Origin: Lactifluus volemus
Lineage: Eukaryota; Basidiomycota; Agaricomycetes; Russulales; Russulaceae
Assembly (NCBI GenBank): GCA_022376515.1
Contig: WTXI01000569.1
Span: forward strand, 1-14,675
Direction: 5' to 3'
Length of the DNA stretch: 14,675 nucleotides
Positions 1-8,721 of this stretch are shown piece after piece. The notes under the pieces were generated by a model. The model saw only the letters and a list, made by a program, of their open reading frames with translations. It searched no databases and had not been told where the DNA came from. The first letter of the stretch is position 1. The number at the start of each line of letters is the position of its first letter. The position numbers and the translations under genes are program-made.

Positions 1-189
1 TGTCAAACACACGCAACTGCGCACACAAGTCGCAAGTCAGTTCAAATGACGACACTGAGGCGGCGACAGCCCTTCCTCGCAAATGCGTGGGTGCCATGCC
101 TAGCACGAAAGAACAGGGAACACATGACATAATCAAGCCGTAGCAGCTTCAAGTTTGACCGCAGTACTACACCGCGCAGTTGGGTTTTG

Positions 190-867
190 GGGCGTTGCCG
201 ATCGTTCTGTTCAGGCGGTGGCGACACCATGCTCGCGACGACCCAGCTAGAACAATCTGAAAAGTTCGATCGCAATTGCGCGGTGAGTATTGCGGAGTCT
301 GCACTGGGCTCCTCCTTATCGTATAGAGCGGGGAAGAGTGAATATGCGCCATCGAATGTGATGACGTCGGTAAAGTGTGTGAAGCCCCGTTACAGGTCAG
401 TCACCTCTCCATTGTGGTTTTCTCGCCCACGCACTGGTCGAACACTGTCGGCGAATCGACTACGCCAACCTGGAGCACAATTTTGTATATGACTTGGCCA
501 TTCTCTCCCTCGAAGAAAACAAACAAACTCGCCCTCGTGCGTCTCCACATCGTCCCCGGCGTTCGTCAAGAAATCGTTCACTTGAGAGGCGGACGGCCCA
601 TCCACGTACAGGCTCATCGCCGTCTCTGTGAATGGCACGCGTGCAAGAAAGTTGGCACGCGGCCTTGCCGAATATGACCACACCTGTCTCAGCTTGGAGG
701 GTCCGGAACGCGCGTGCGACTGGCGGGTCTGGCAGAAACTGGGTAAGAAAGCACTCCGGGTTGTATGCGACACGGAAATTGGATGCGGCGATGGGTTGAA
801 TATTTGGAGGGAAGTTGAGGTACAAAAAATTACCTTCTCCATAACCAGCGTGCAATCTCTTGAACAA
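190..867 (-). pseudogene. Disrupted coding region of unknown family
   Basis: I do not recognise this protein. Three frames on the minus strand join into one plausible product. The first (from an ATG at 867) reads MFKRLHAGYGEGNFLYLNF and runs to about 655. The second takes over near 650 (NFLARVPFTETAMSLYVDG) and runs to about 515. The third (EGENGQVIYKIVLQVGVVD) ends at a TGA at 401-403. A further open stretch, about 377-190, reads GFTHFTDVITFDGAYSLF and may be a later exon. The first two switches are one-base shifts with no room for an intron, so I read them as indels in a decaying gene or as sequence errors. The last switch could be an intron, but I could not settle its splice sites. No signal peptide, membrane segment or catalytic motif was recognised. 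Coding status is uncertain. Confidence 0.3.
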
Positions 868-947
868 TGACGAGCTATACAGTTTACGAGCATGAAAACA
901 CCGTGGTCATCACTTTTGTGGTAAACACACCTCATGAAAATAATCAA

Positions 948-1981
948 ACCGGCGACAATCCAAAGTCAGCACGTACTCAGTTCAAGTTGCTGGAATGAAA
1001 ATTCGAGCTCCGAGTCGATAACGAGGGGAGAGCGAGCGAGAATGAGATCACACGAAGGTTGGGACAAAGTGGGCAATCTTCTGATGCCCTTACTACTGGT
1101 AGTTAGAAGTATTTAGGTACTATACAATAATAATAAACAGGCTCGATTCGAAGCAGTTTTGATGTGATTAACAGCCGTGGGCGATCGCCCATGCTTACAT
1201 ACATCTTCATCCTATCACGCTTCACCCTGCGCGTCGACAATGTGCACACGATACGCGTATCTACTACTCATTTGCATCAGCGCCGTTGCTCATCGTGCGC
1301 GAGACACGCGGCTGGGAGCGCATCAAGTGGGTACTGCCCGCCCTTTCATCCTTCACCTAGGCCAGTCTTCTTCTGGCGTCCCTTGTTGGGTTGACCCAGG
1401 CATTGCCGCGACGGGATGACTTGATGCCGCTGTTAACGGACCCGCACTTCATTTGCAAAGTCTTCTAAGACATGCCAAAGGAGGAGTCACAGGAGACCGG
1501 CGCAGGCACGGGCTGGCGCGGTCTCGGAACTGTCGAACAGGTCGCTACGAGTTGCAATCGTGATTGTAAAAGCGAGTTCCCCATCTGCGCTATCCGACCA
1601 AGCCGCCTGTCTCTCGTAGGTTCGGAAGGAGAGGGATGCACTATGCGGACTAGGAAATGGGACACGCCATTGTCGTGCAACTCGTCTTCGGCAAAGAGGG
1701 TACTTCAGCATAGAATAGGATCGGGTCCGGCCGCGAGAGCTCAGCGATAGGGATCGCGTGCTGCGCGTTTGTGAGCTCGCTGGGTACCCATAGTGCGTTT
1801 CTTGAGTCTGGGAAATCTAGACTACCAGCGTACGTTCAAGTGGTTGTGTCGACTAAGAGGAGCACGAGGACGTTGGGCACGTAATTGAATCGTATATAAA
1901 TTGTAGCCGACATACCATTGCTTTATGTGGCTTCACGTCGGATTCACTCGATGTGCAATGTATTGGCTCGACAGCGAGTCG
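948..1981. other. Intergenic region, no supported gene
   Basis: About 1 kb between the disrupted left-hand frame and the LTR. Several short open frames on both strands (for example 1164-1394 plus, 1472-1750 plus, 1487-1711 minus) overlap one another. None shows a known motif, a convincing start context or flanking exons. I see no RNA gene. Confidence 0.5.
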
Positions 1982-1986
1982 GTTAT
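1982..1986. repeat. Target-site duplication, left copy (GTTAT)
   Basis: Five bases directly before the TGTT end of the solo LTR. They match 2278-2282 exactly. The intact duplication suggests a fairly recent insertion, or at least no later rearrangement at the site. Confidence 0.8.
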
Positions 1987-2277
1987 TGTTGGAAATCAAC
2001 TCCGAGCGAGACGGGAATTTCGGCCGAGGTAAATGACTCCAGATTTGGCTATTTAATATAGCACTTTACAGTACACTTTCTGCTACTTATGGGTGCTCTT
2101 CTGCCCCCTTTTAGCATACCATTTACTACTTAGAGCCCTTTCTTGAACCATCTAGAAGGCTTTATACATGTACATACACATATATACATGTCCAATCCCC
2201 CCCCTTGGGGGATATAAAAGTTGTACCTTCTGTACATTACAATATAAGGCTTTTGCCTCCGGGCTCATATTTTAACA
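1987..2277. mobile_element. Solo LTR of an LTR retrotransposon
   Basis: A 291-bp element begins TGTTGGAA and ends TTTAACA, so it has the TG...CA termini of a long terminal repeat with TGTT/AACA as a short inverted end. It is bounded by an identical 5-bp direct repeat GTTAT (1982-1986 and 2278-2282), as expected for a retroviral-type integrase. Inside lie a TATA-like box (GATATAAAAG, 2211-2220), a run of eight C followed by TT and five G, and alternating AT-rich palindromic sequence (ACATGT, 2166-2191). No gag or pol frame and no second copy is next to it, so it is a solo LTR left by recombination between two LTRs. The superfamily (copia or gypsy) cannot be told from the LTR alone, and orientation is not certain, though the TATA box suggests the plus strand. 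Confidence 0.8.
2211..2220 (+). promoter_or_regulatory. TATA-like box inside the LTR
   Basis: GATATAAAAG lies about 225 bp into the LTR, straight after a C8-TT-G5 hairpin-forming stretch. In LTR retroelements the U3 region carries such a core promoter, with RNA starting some 30 bp downstream. This is inferred from position and sequence only. Confidence 0.4.
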
Positions 2278-2282
2278 GTTAT
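2278..2282. repeat. Target-site duplication, right copy (GTTAT)
   Basis: Five bases directly after the AACA end of the solo LTR, identical to 1982-1986. Confidence 0.8.
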
Positions 2283-2598
2283 TCGGCCTACTTTCGATCT
2301 GCCCCATACATCACTTCGCGGCTGGAGTAAATGTATGCAGCGCAGGATTAAAAACAGCACTTTTAAGTTATTGCTTTTGTTTTCCGCCCAGTATGCTCCA
2401 TGGCCATTTTTCAGTTTTCCGTAAATCACGCGTGCAATTTCTTTGCCGAGGCATGTAAAAAGACGTCACCGCCATAGAGATATGGGTCCCCCTATCAAAT
2501 TGGTGGCCGCCCGAAACCCATGGGATACTGCAGAGTATCGGCGGTTCAAGTTGTTACAATGATGAGTTATGACACAGTTGACTGTACTACTAGTACTC
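2283..2598. other. Spacer between LTR and NTPase/nuclease gene
   Basis: About 315 bp directly downstream of the stop codon of the NTPase/nuclease gene. It would hold that gene's 3' untranslated region. I see no coding frame or repeat in it. Confidence 0.5.
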
Positions 2599-5500
2599 TT
2601 ACGGTCCTTCCATAAACACGTCCTGATCATCCTTTTCCCCACCATATTCCATCATCCACTCTGTGTAACCAGATTCAGACGCCAGTCGGTTGAGGGGGAG
2701 CATGTGTTGAATCTCGTCATCCTCATTACTCGGCAAAGACGTGGTTGTCTTGAGCAACGTCGCAAACGCCTTCTCTATATCCACCGTTTTCAGGATGCCA
2801 TACGTGGCTGGATCCGCGCCACGAATGAACACAGAATACTTATTGTAGGAATACATTGCCTGGCGTATTTCGTCGATTTCCTCCTGTGATTTCTTTGGTG
2901 TAGCGGCATCCAATCGACAAACAAGTGCTGGATAAGTAACGTCATGTTTGAAGGGAACTGACCGTATCTTCGATTTAGTACTCTGGTAATTGGAATCGTT
3001 GCCAAGTTCCAAATGTAGCGCGAGATAGGGGAGAGGTTGGTGACGATCGCGAGGGATACCAATCGGGCGTATCGCAAATCCTGCCTTCTTGTCTCCAGTA
3101 TTTTTGAATTTTACCTGGCCAGCAACCACAGAAAGGTGCGAAGGATTGAACCGGTCGGTGTCATGAACGGGCCCAAAATATAAGGGGATTAAGAAGTCAA
3201 TTGACACTTGATTGAAGCAGCATTGCAGGGCTGCACCCCGAGCCCATAAGTTTGCAAGCAAGTGCCTGAATTTCCGAATTAATTCATTGACATAGGAAAC
3301 GATCCTATGTTCTACGCACGGATTCGGAGCCTCGGGCATGCGATCCCTCGTCACCAGCCAATGGGTAAAATTCACATATGCATTTCCAAACGCTTGGTCA
3401 AATTCCTCTTCATTCAGACCTTTCCAATTGTTGCCGCCGAAAAGGTTTCCGAGAAGATCTAAAAGGGGAAGGGGTTGTAGAAGATGTTTCCAGCGAGCTT
3501 GGGGTGAGGGAGAAAAGTCACGAGCGATCAGGAGAAGTGTGCGGGCAGCAAGTTCGCCGAAGGTGCCCTTCTCGACAAGTCCTCCATTGCAGAGCGTAGA
3601 GGCCAACGTCTCCAGCGCAGACCCTAAGTTGCCGGGATCGTCGTACAAGAGTTTGGCACTACCCAGTGCAAGGATTGGTTCTGAGGGCGAATGTGTGTAG
3701 AAGATTTCACCACGAGCTGAGAAGCCAGCGAGAAGCCTCATATGTTGCGCAACACTGCGATCTGCAAGATTTATAGCTTCTGCGCCGGCCAATACTGCAT
3801 CGAGACAGAGGCGTTGAGACAGAACGGCAAAGACATGGTTTTGATCTTTCGGGTTGAAGGGTTCCGCGCATGTAAGTTTCAATCCGGCAATATCTACCAG
3901 TTCGCCTTCATCATATTCAGGGAGATGTGCACTCCACCTAGTGTAAAAGGTAAGCAATTGTTATTCACAGATGGACGCCACTCACATGGGCCGTCCATAT
4001 TGGCACAAAGTTTCAATCTTTCGGAGGTCTCCCATGCAGACAACCTCCGGTACTTTCTGCGTTCGCTTCTTAGCAATAACTTGCTGGTCAAAGCCGAGGG
4101 CAATGTACGGTGGCGAAAGCTCGGCTATCTCCTCTTTGAGTCTCAGAGAAAGCACTGTTTCGCTGTAAGTTACAGTCATAAAATAAGGGAGGAACTGACT
4201 GTTGGCGGGACGTGGGGCATAATAAGTAATATGGGACTTTGTCCCCATAAAGGTGTACCACATGTTGGCTGATTGTGGTTGATTGTGTAATAAGCGCAAA
4301 AGGATCCAATAAAGTATATCCAAATTATGAGCTTCATCAAAGTACGTCACCGCCATATCTTGAGGAGGACACAACGAGGAAAGAAAATCCATGAGTTGCT
4401 TTGTAGAGTCCTTGACAATGTCCTCGTAACAGTCTCGCGATGATTTGGAAGTGCTGTAGTTTTTGGGGACGGAATCCCTCTTAGGACAGGTCCCGTGATC
4501 GGTTACCACCGTAGCTTTCGCTTTCAGCTGTCAAATGAGATGAGTGAAAGAAACAAAGAGGAGGAGAAATGACTGACAACCAGTGCTCGGGTTCCCACAT
4601 CTTCATAAAATTTTGTTCGATAACCAGATGCATTTGACTCCATTTGTTCATACCAATGTTTACGTAGCTCTTCTCCGTTGAAATTGTGTTGACTTTGTGC
4701 TGACTGCAGGTAATCTAGCATACACAAATGTGCTGCGGCAAGGAAACAGGCGATTTTGGCCTGGGCAGAGACGCTCAAGTCGGTGCCCTTTGGTATGGCA
4801 GCGAAGTACTTCACGACGTGCAGATCAGGTGGTGGATAGCCTGGCTCGTGCTCGCCGCGGAGACAAATCGGAAGTGTAAATACTTTTTGCCAACCTAGCA
4901 AATGCATTCAACATTGTAGGGTAGAGACGGAAAGTAAGCGTACCTCCGTAAGCATACGTGACTTGCCTGTTCCCGAACTCTGGACCACAGAGACCGCTTT
5001 TGCATAGAGTGCCCTTCCGCCTGTCGTTTTTTCCCCATTCTTGAGATATTCGAGGAAATTTTGGGCGGAAACGCCAATAAAGGGTTTCGCGTATGCCTTT
5101 GTGAGCTCTGCCAAGAGCTTGTGAATTATCAACGACGTAATGCGGAAAGAACGTACTGTATTTACGGGCATCACTGATTTCATCACTGGGATGAAGAGTA
5201 AATATCCGAACCGACTCAAGCATAGAAAGAACATACTTCAGGAAGTCAGCCGCATAGTTAGGACGGGGACACGGAGCAGTGCGAAGACTCGCTGGGGAAA
5301 CGCTTGATAAGGTTAGACTGCTACGGGCAAGGACGTACGGAGCATAATCAGTGTTCTCCAATCACGTTCCTTCATGCACCTGAGAATTCCTTCCTTCAAT
5401 TCCTTCAGCTCATCATCCTTCAAATTTTCCATGAAATTTTTGACATCTCGACAGTCGGAGAAAAAATGAAAGAGTTCCTTCTTTGGTGTGCGCGACAATA

Positions 5501-5684
5501 GAGACAACAATCGATGAACCACCGCAACCATGTACCTATCCTCGGCGTCAGGAAAGGGGAGGTACTCTAATTCGGAGTTCATGGTCTTATTAAGCTCGGA
5601 GAGTTCTTTCGGCGAAAGGACAAGTTCGCGAGGAGTTGAGGGGGCATTTTGGTCAACATCCATTTCAGTTAGTTGTCCCTCCAT
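2599..5684 (-). CDS. P-loop NTPase with C-terminal PD-(D/E)XK-like nuclease domain (Crinkler/RHS-like family)
   Basis: A large protein of a family that is strongly expanded in Agaricomycetes. The best open model joins 5684-5339, 5291-5157, 5107-4958, 4894-4581, 4527-3986 and 3937-2599, giving 942 codons. All introns are GT-AG (47, 49, 63, 53 and 48 nt) and all phases agree. Residues from this model: Walker A QSSGTGKSR at 203-211; the strand VFTLPICLR just after; Walker B FDEAH at 378-382; a sensor-like GTKSHI at 410-415; the family motifs YIALGFDQ and CQYGRPMW near 456 and 490. The C-terminal half fits a restriction-endonuclease fold: acidic E near 624 (GTFGELAAR), D743 (IDFLIPLYF) and the Q-V-K triad at 770-772. 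Known of the class: such NTPase-nuclease proteins resemble transposon-derived effectors acting on DNA. Activity here is inferred. The splice pattern around Walker A is ambiguous: donor 4957 or 4943, and intron 5156-5108 removed or kept (see findings). Confidence 0.85.
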
Positions 5685-6455
5685 GGATTAGGGGTGAAGT
5701 GAGCGGATCAGTGATGGGTGCGGGTTTTTAACCAACTGCGCTTAGTAATTGATGCGGACATTGAAACAACTTATGTTTTTGCACTTTTCTTGAATTCAAT
5801 GTATAATAATATTTTGAATGTGGCCAAGTGGACTGTGGCCGAGGAATGAGGGAGAGCACGTCGCGTTTCAAGCACGTTTGCAATTCCTCAAGATTTTTGT
5901 TTTCTGACTTTCAAAAATAATACGATGTGTAAGCACTCGAACGCCAACTTGTGGCCATGGGTGTCATTCCTAATATGGGTGCTTGACTCGCTGGCTCTTT
6001 TTGACGTTGACACGAGCCTGTTGTGGAATTAGGAAATGATCTGACGAGGAAAGCCCTTGAGGCCTGAGGGGACAGCTCGAATTGGGCGCCAAAACAGTGA
6101 AGAAAAGGCCAAAGTTTTAATAATAATAACCAATAGAAGCTGACAAGTGGTGTTGTGCGTTTGCAAAGACTGAACTCGGATGTGTGTGTGCGTGCCATGC
6201 ATAGCGCAACGGAAGGGAATTATTGATCATGACTATACAAGCTAGTAGCTACTATACTAAAAATCCCACTGTAATACAACACATGGCAGCCGGGTGCAAA
6301 CTATGCGTGATGATGGACGGATTTGAGGTGTAAAGAAAAGCAGATAAACGCCATGAATGTCGGTCCTGACTCAGACCATCCAAACGTTGTGTCATAAGAC
6401 TAGAAAACCAAGGCAGCGCTCTGATAATATATATGGTACATCCCATATACAACAC
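5685..6455. other. Intergenic region and presumed promoter of the NTPase/nuclease gene
   Basis: About 770 bp between the start of the NTPase/nuclease gene and the end of the CHAT pseudogene. Both are on the minus strand, so this is the upstream region of the former. AT-rich patches (for example 5800-5818 and 6118-6130) are present, but I cannot assign a TATA box or start site. The short open frames 5911-6198 and 6252-6455 (minus) show no recognisable content. Confidence 0.5.
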
Positions 6456-7608
6456 TCACCGGAAATGCGATGACGAATCATGATTCATCATCCGAGTCTG
6501 TGCACCACAGTAGTAGTGTACAAAATTTACCCAACGCTCTAGACTCACCCGCTTTCTCTCCTCAGCCTCTGCACCGCATCCCGAAATGCCCCTGCTGACC
6601 TCTCATAGATAGGCACATTTGTTGTTCTTCACAGAGGAACATCAACTTGTAGGAATGTTCTGCCAGATCCCATCCGTCCGTTTCCCCCATGGCCCACATT
6701 GTGCCAACCACGCTTCGGAGTTCTACAGTATTGCACGGCTGCGGTGAGATGGAGCAGCCTCGTCAACGATGCTCCCATTTGTCAGCTCAGCGGTTGTGGA
6801 AAGCTGAGAGTAGAGCGAATTCGGCAGCGGGAAGGACCTCACAATGTCGAGTAAGGTGAGGTAGTCGTCGCTACGAAGCAGGAACACGACATTGAAAAAT
6901 TTCCTTTTTTCTGACATTCATGACAGGCAAAGGGAGCGAACCGATGGCGCCGAAGACCTTCAATCGTCGTCTTGGACGTTACGTTCATCAAAATGGGACT
7001 GTCAATAGAGGTTCCTAAAACTCGTTTGATGACATCTATCTCTTCCCTCACTCCGAGGAGCGTCCTGTCAGGTGGCACGATAACCAATAGCGAGGGAGGA
7101 TCTGATGTGCATGCGCTTGGTTCGCGAGATTTAATGCGTACAAGTATATGAAGAGATATAGACGTCAGAGAAATACTTCTTGACCTTGTCATTCGATGGA
7201 ATTGGACCCATCGCATGGAAGGAAAGAGAATAAAATACGGATGTCGGGCACCACCAGACTCGAGATTGCTCCGGAGTATTCAACTCGTGAAGCCTATTGA
7301 TGCCGAGTTTGCCAATGAGCTCGTAAAGGTCTTTAAGCACAGAAAGTAACGCACGCTGATATTGCATTGATTCTAGACGATATTTCTTTTGGGTGTCCAC
7401 CAGTCTATTTGCCAATTCAATCGCCTTACTATAGATTATAGAAGTTGTGGGCAGTGGTGATAAGGGAAGGAGGGTGTCGTGTAAGACGATGAGGATGTCA
7501 GAACGGATTTGCATTGGTTGATTATAATGACTAAGCGGCGGCACGGAGAGGCGGAAGTTCTCAAAGCCGGGCAATCGTCGAATTTGCGACATGAGCGTGT
7601 TGCGCTAG
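6456..7608 (-). pseudogene. CHAT-domain protein (caspase-like fold), degraded and 5'-truncated
   Basis: CHAT domains are caspase/separase-like proteases, and basidiomycetes carry many behind TPR-type repeats. Motifs appear in family order but in shifting frames: IRRLPGFENF (about 7585); RSDILIVLHD; SRVWWCPTSVF and HAMGPIPS (7265-7190); YISSYT (7160); SLLVIVPPD and GVREEIDVIKR (7100-7025); HRFAPFACHE, with the catalytic His codon at 6920-6922; LTLLDIVRSFPLPN (about 6840); TAELTNGSIVDE (about 6780); LHLTAAVQYCR (about 6740); SVVGTMWAMGETDG (about 6715-6670); AVQRLRRKR and RWVNFVHY; stop at 6456-6458. Frame breaks fall near 7145, 6915, 6760, 6725 and 6620. The usual L-S-A-C-H-T-A-E block reads L-S-T-T-A-E, so the catalytic Cys is deleted. 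The usual repeat region upstream is absent beyond about 7608. It is clearly non-functional as a protease. Confidence 0.85.
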
Positions 7609-7956
7609 TTTAAGAGTGTTCGTTGTTTTAACTAAAGCTGAACGTGTCCGACCCTTGCTCCTTCCTGGACTTAATGATCTTGAAGGTGGTGCCAGTGGGA
7701 TGATACCGTACAATAAAGATGGGCTATCAATAGTACGCTTGATTGCCACTTTTTTAAGCAATCCGATCCAGCGCGGATAGGATAAGTACAACACTGGCAG
7801 GACAAATGGTCGGACGTGTGTCCAAAACCAAGATTGGCTGTGACGGAATGAATCTCAACAGTAACAAATTCGAGGCCCAAGTTCTGGACCATACTGAAGT
7901 AATGAATGAATATGATGTGTACAATAATCGAATCTAAATCGCAAAAGATTCACAAA
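7609..7956. other. Gap between CHAT pseudogene and DUF6535-like frame
   Basis: About 350 bp where the upstream half of the CHAT gene would be expected. Short minus-strand frames (7561-7794, 7671-7892) do not resemble TPR or other known repeats. The similarity to CHAT proteins stops abruptly near 7608, which marks a truncation point or divergence beyond recognition. Confidence 0.5.
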
Positions 7957-8640
7957 TTACACCGGCGATGCGGTACCGCAGGAGGGAAAGTCCTGGATGG
8001 CGAAAAGAATGAGAGATTGCCCCAAAAAGTAGGTGGTGGTGCTTAAACCGAAAACAATCAAGACGGATGGGGGGTTTGCAGCGCTGAATAGTTGTATACC
8101 AAGTCCCCAAAGAAAGAGGAAATTGGACATAAGGAGGGATGCACGCAAACCACGGAACAGCGCCTCGAGAACTATTAGTGATTGTTCTTGTGTGGTATAT
8201 ATCGAAACCCCGCGCGGACTGTGTGGAGGTCGCCCCATGGGTAGATATCGAAGACCCCGCCTCTGCAACAGCACTGCGAACGTGGCACAGCCAAGGCTGA
8301 TGACCAAGCTCGTGACCCAAAGCGCATATATCAGCATAGGTATAGAGACTACCCATGGCTTGGAGGGAGTTGCGGAGGGGAAGATTGTGATGCCAATCAA
8401 ATTGGCGAGGAGCAGGGAAACCTTTGAGAGATCGAAGACAACAACATCCTGTAAGTTTGGCTTGGCAACAAGGTAAGTGCATGAAAGGAACGTGGCGATA
8501 GTGGCTGAGAGCAGAGCACTCTTCCGTTGTCTCATCAGTGGACACTCCAAGTTAAACGAAAGGACGTCGGAGACACACCAAGAGCAAGATTGCTTTGGCA
8601 TCCCGTCTCCGGCACTCAAACAAGTGATTTGCTGTCTCAT
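7957..8640 (-). CDS. DUF6535-like multi-pass membrane protein, partial
   Basis: A 227-residue open frame resembling the basidiomycete DUF6535 family, whose function is unknown. Hydrophobic segments lie at about 41-59 (ALLSATIATFLSCTYLV), 97-126 (ALWVTSLVISLGCATFAVLL), 165-187 and 191-215. Between the second and third is the family-like turn LLQRRGLRYLPMGRPPHSPR, followed by a stretch that normally holds an amphipathic helix. After the last helix the frame ends quickly (QDFPSCGTASPV), where family members usually continue. The N-terminal lead expected before the first helix is also poor. The frame stays open upstream to a TAA at 8719-8721; beyond it the same frame reads MSLDIKMGSTHSCS from 8868, so an upstream exon or an in-frame stop is possible. 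It is probably a fragment or pseudogene of a membrane protein. The neighbouring CHAT pseudogene lies on the same strand 350 bp downstream. Confidence 0.6.
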   Translation of the reverse strand: MRQQITCLSAGDGMPKQSCSWCVSDVLSFNLECPLMRQRKSALLSATIATFLSCTYLVAKPNLQDVVVFDLSKVSLLLANLIGITIFPSATPSKPWVVSIPMLIYALWVTSLVISLGCATFAVLLQRRGLRYLPMGRPPHSPRGVSIYTTQEQSLIVLEALFRGLRASLLMSNFLFLWGLGIQLFSAANPPSVLIVFGLSTTTYFLGQSLILFAIQDFPSCGTASPV

Positions 8641-8721
8641 GGCTATCCATGAAAGATACTGCGTTAGGTCGGTCGACCTCAGGCCCGGGGTAAAGCGAGA
8701 ACTCGGATGTATGTATCGTTA

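Noticed and set aside
1472..1750. Plus-strand 92-codon frame overlapped by two minus-strand frames
   Set aside because: Three overlapping open frames in a GC-rich patch with no motif in any; probably chance.
2166..2191. AT-rich alternating palindromic sequence as a separate element
   Set aside because: It lies inside the solo LTR and is explained as part of its U3 region.
3742..4272. Plus-strand 176-codon frame
   Set aside because: Antisense to the NTPase/nuclease exons and crosses one of their introns; no motif of its own.
5157..5240. Alternative intron GTATGT...CCCAG (about 51 nt) in the NTPase/nuclease gene
   Set aside because: Splice sites look good, but it removes well-formed coding sequence and, being a multiple of three, does not solve the frame change before the Walker A.
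8033..8476. Plus-strand 147-codon frame
   Set aside because: It is the antisense shadow of the DUF6535-like membrane protein, whose helices and family motifs are on the minus strand.
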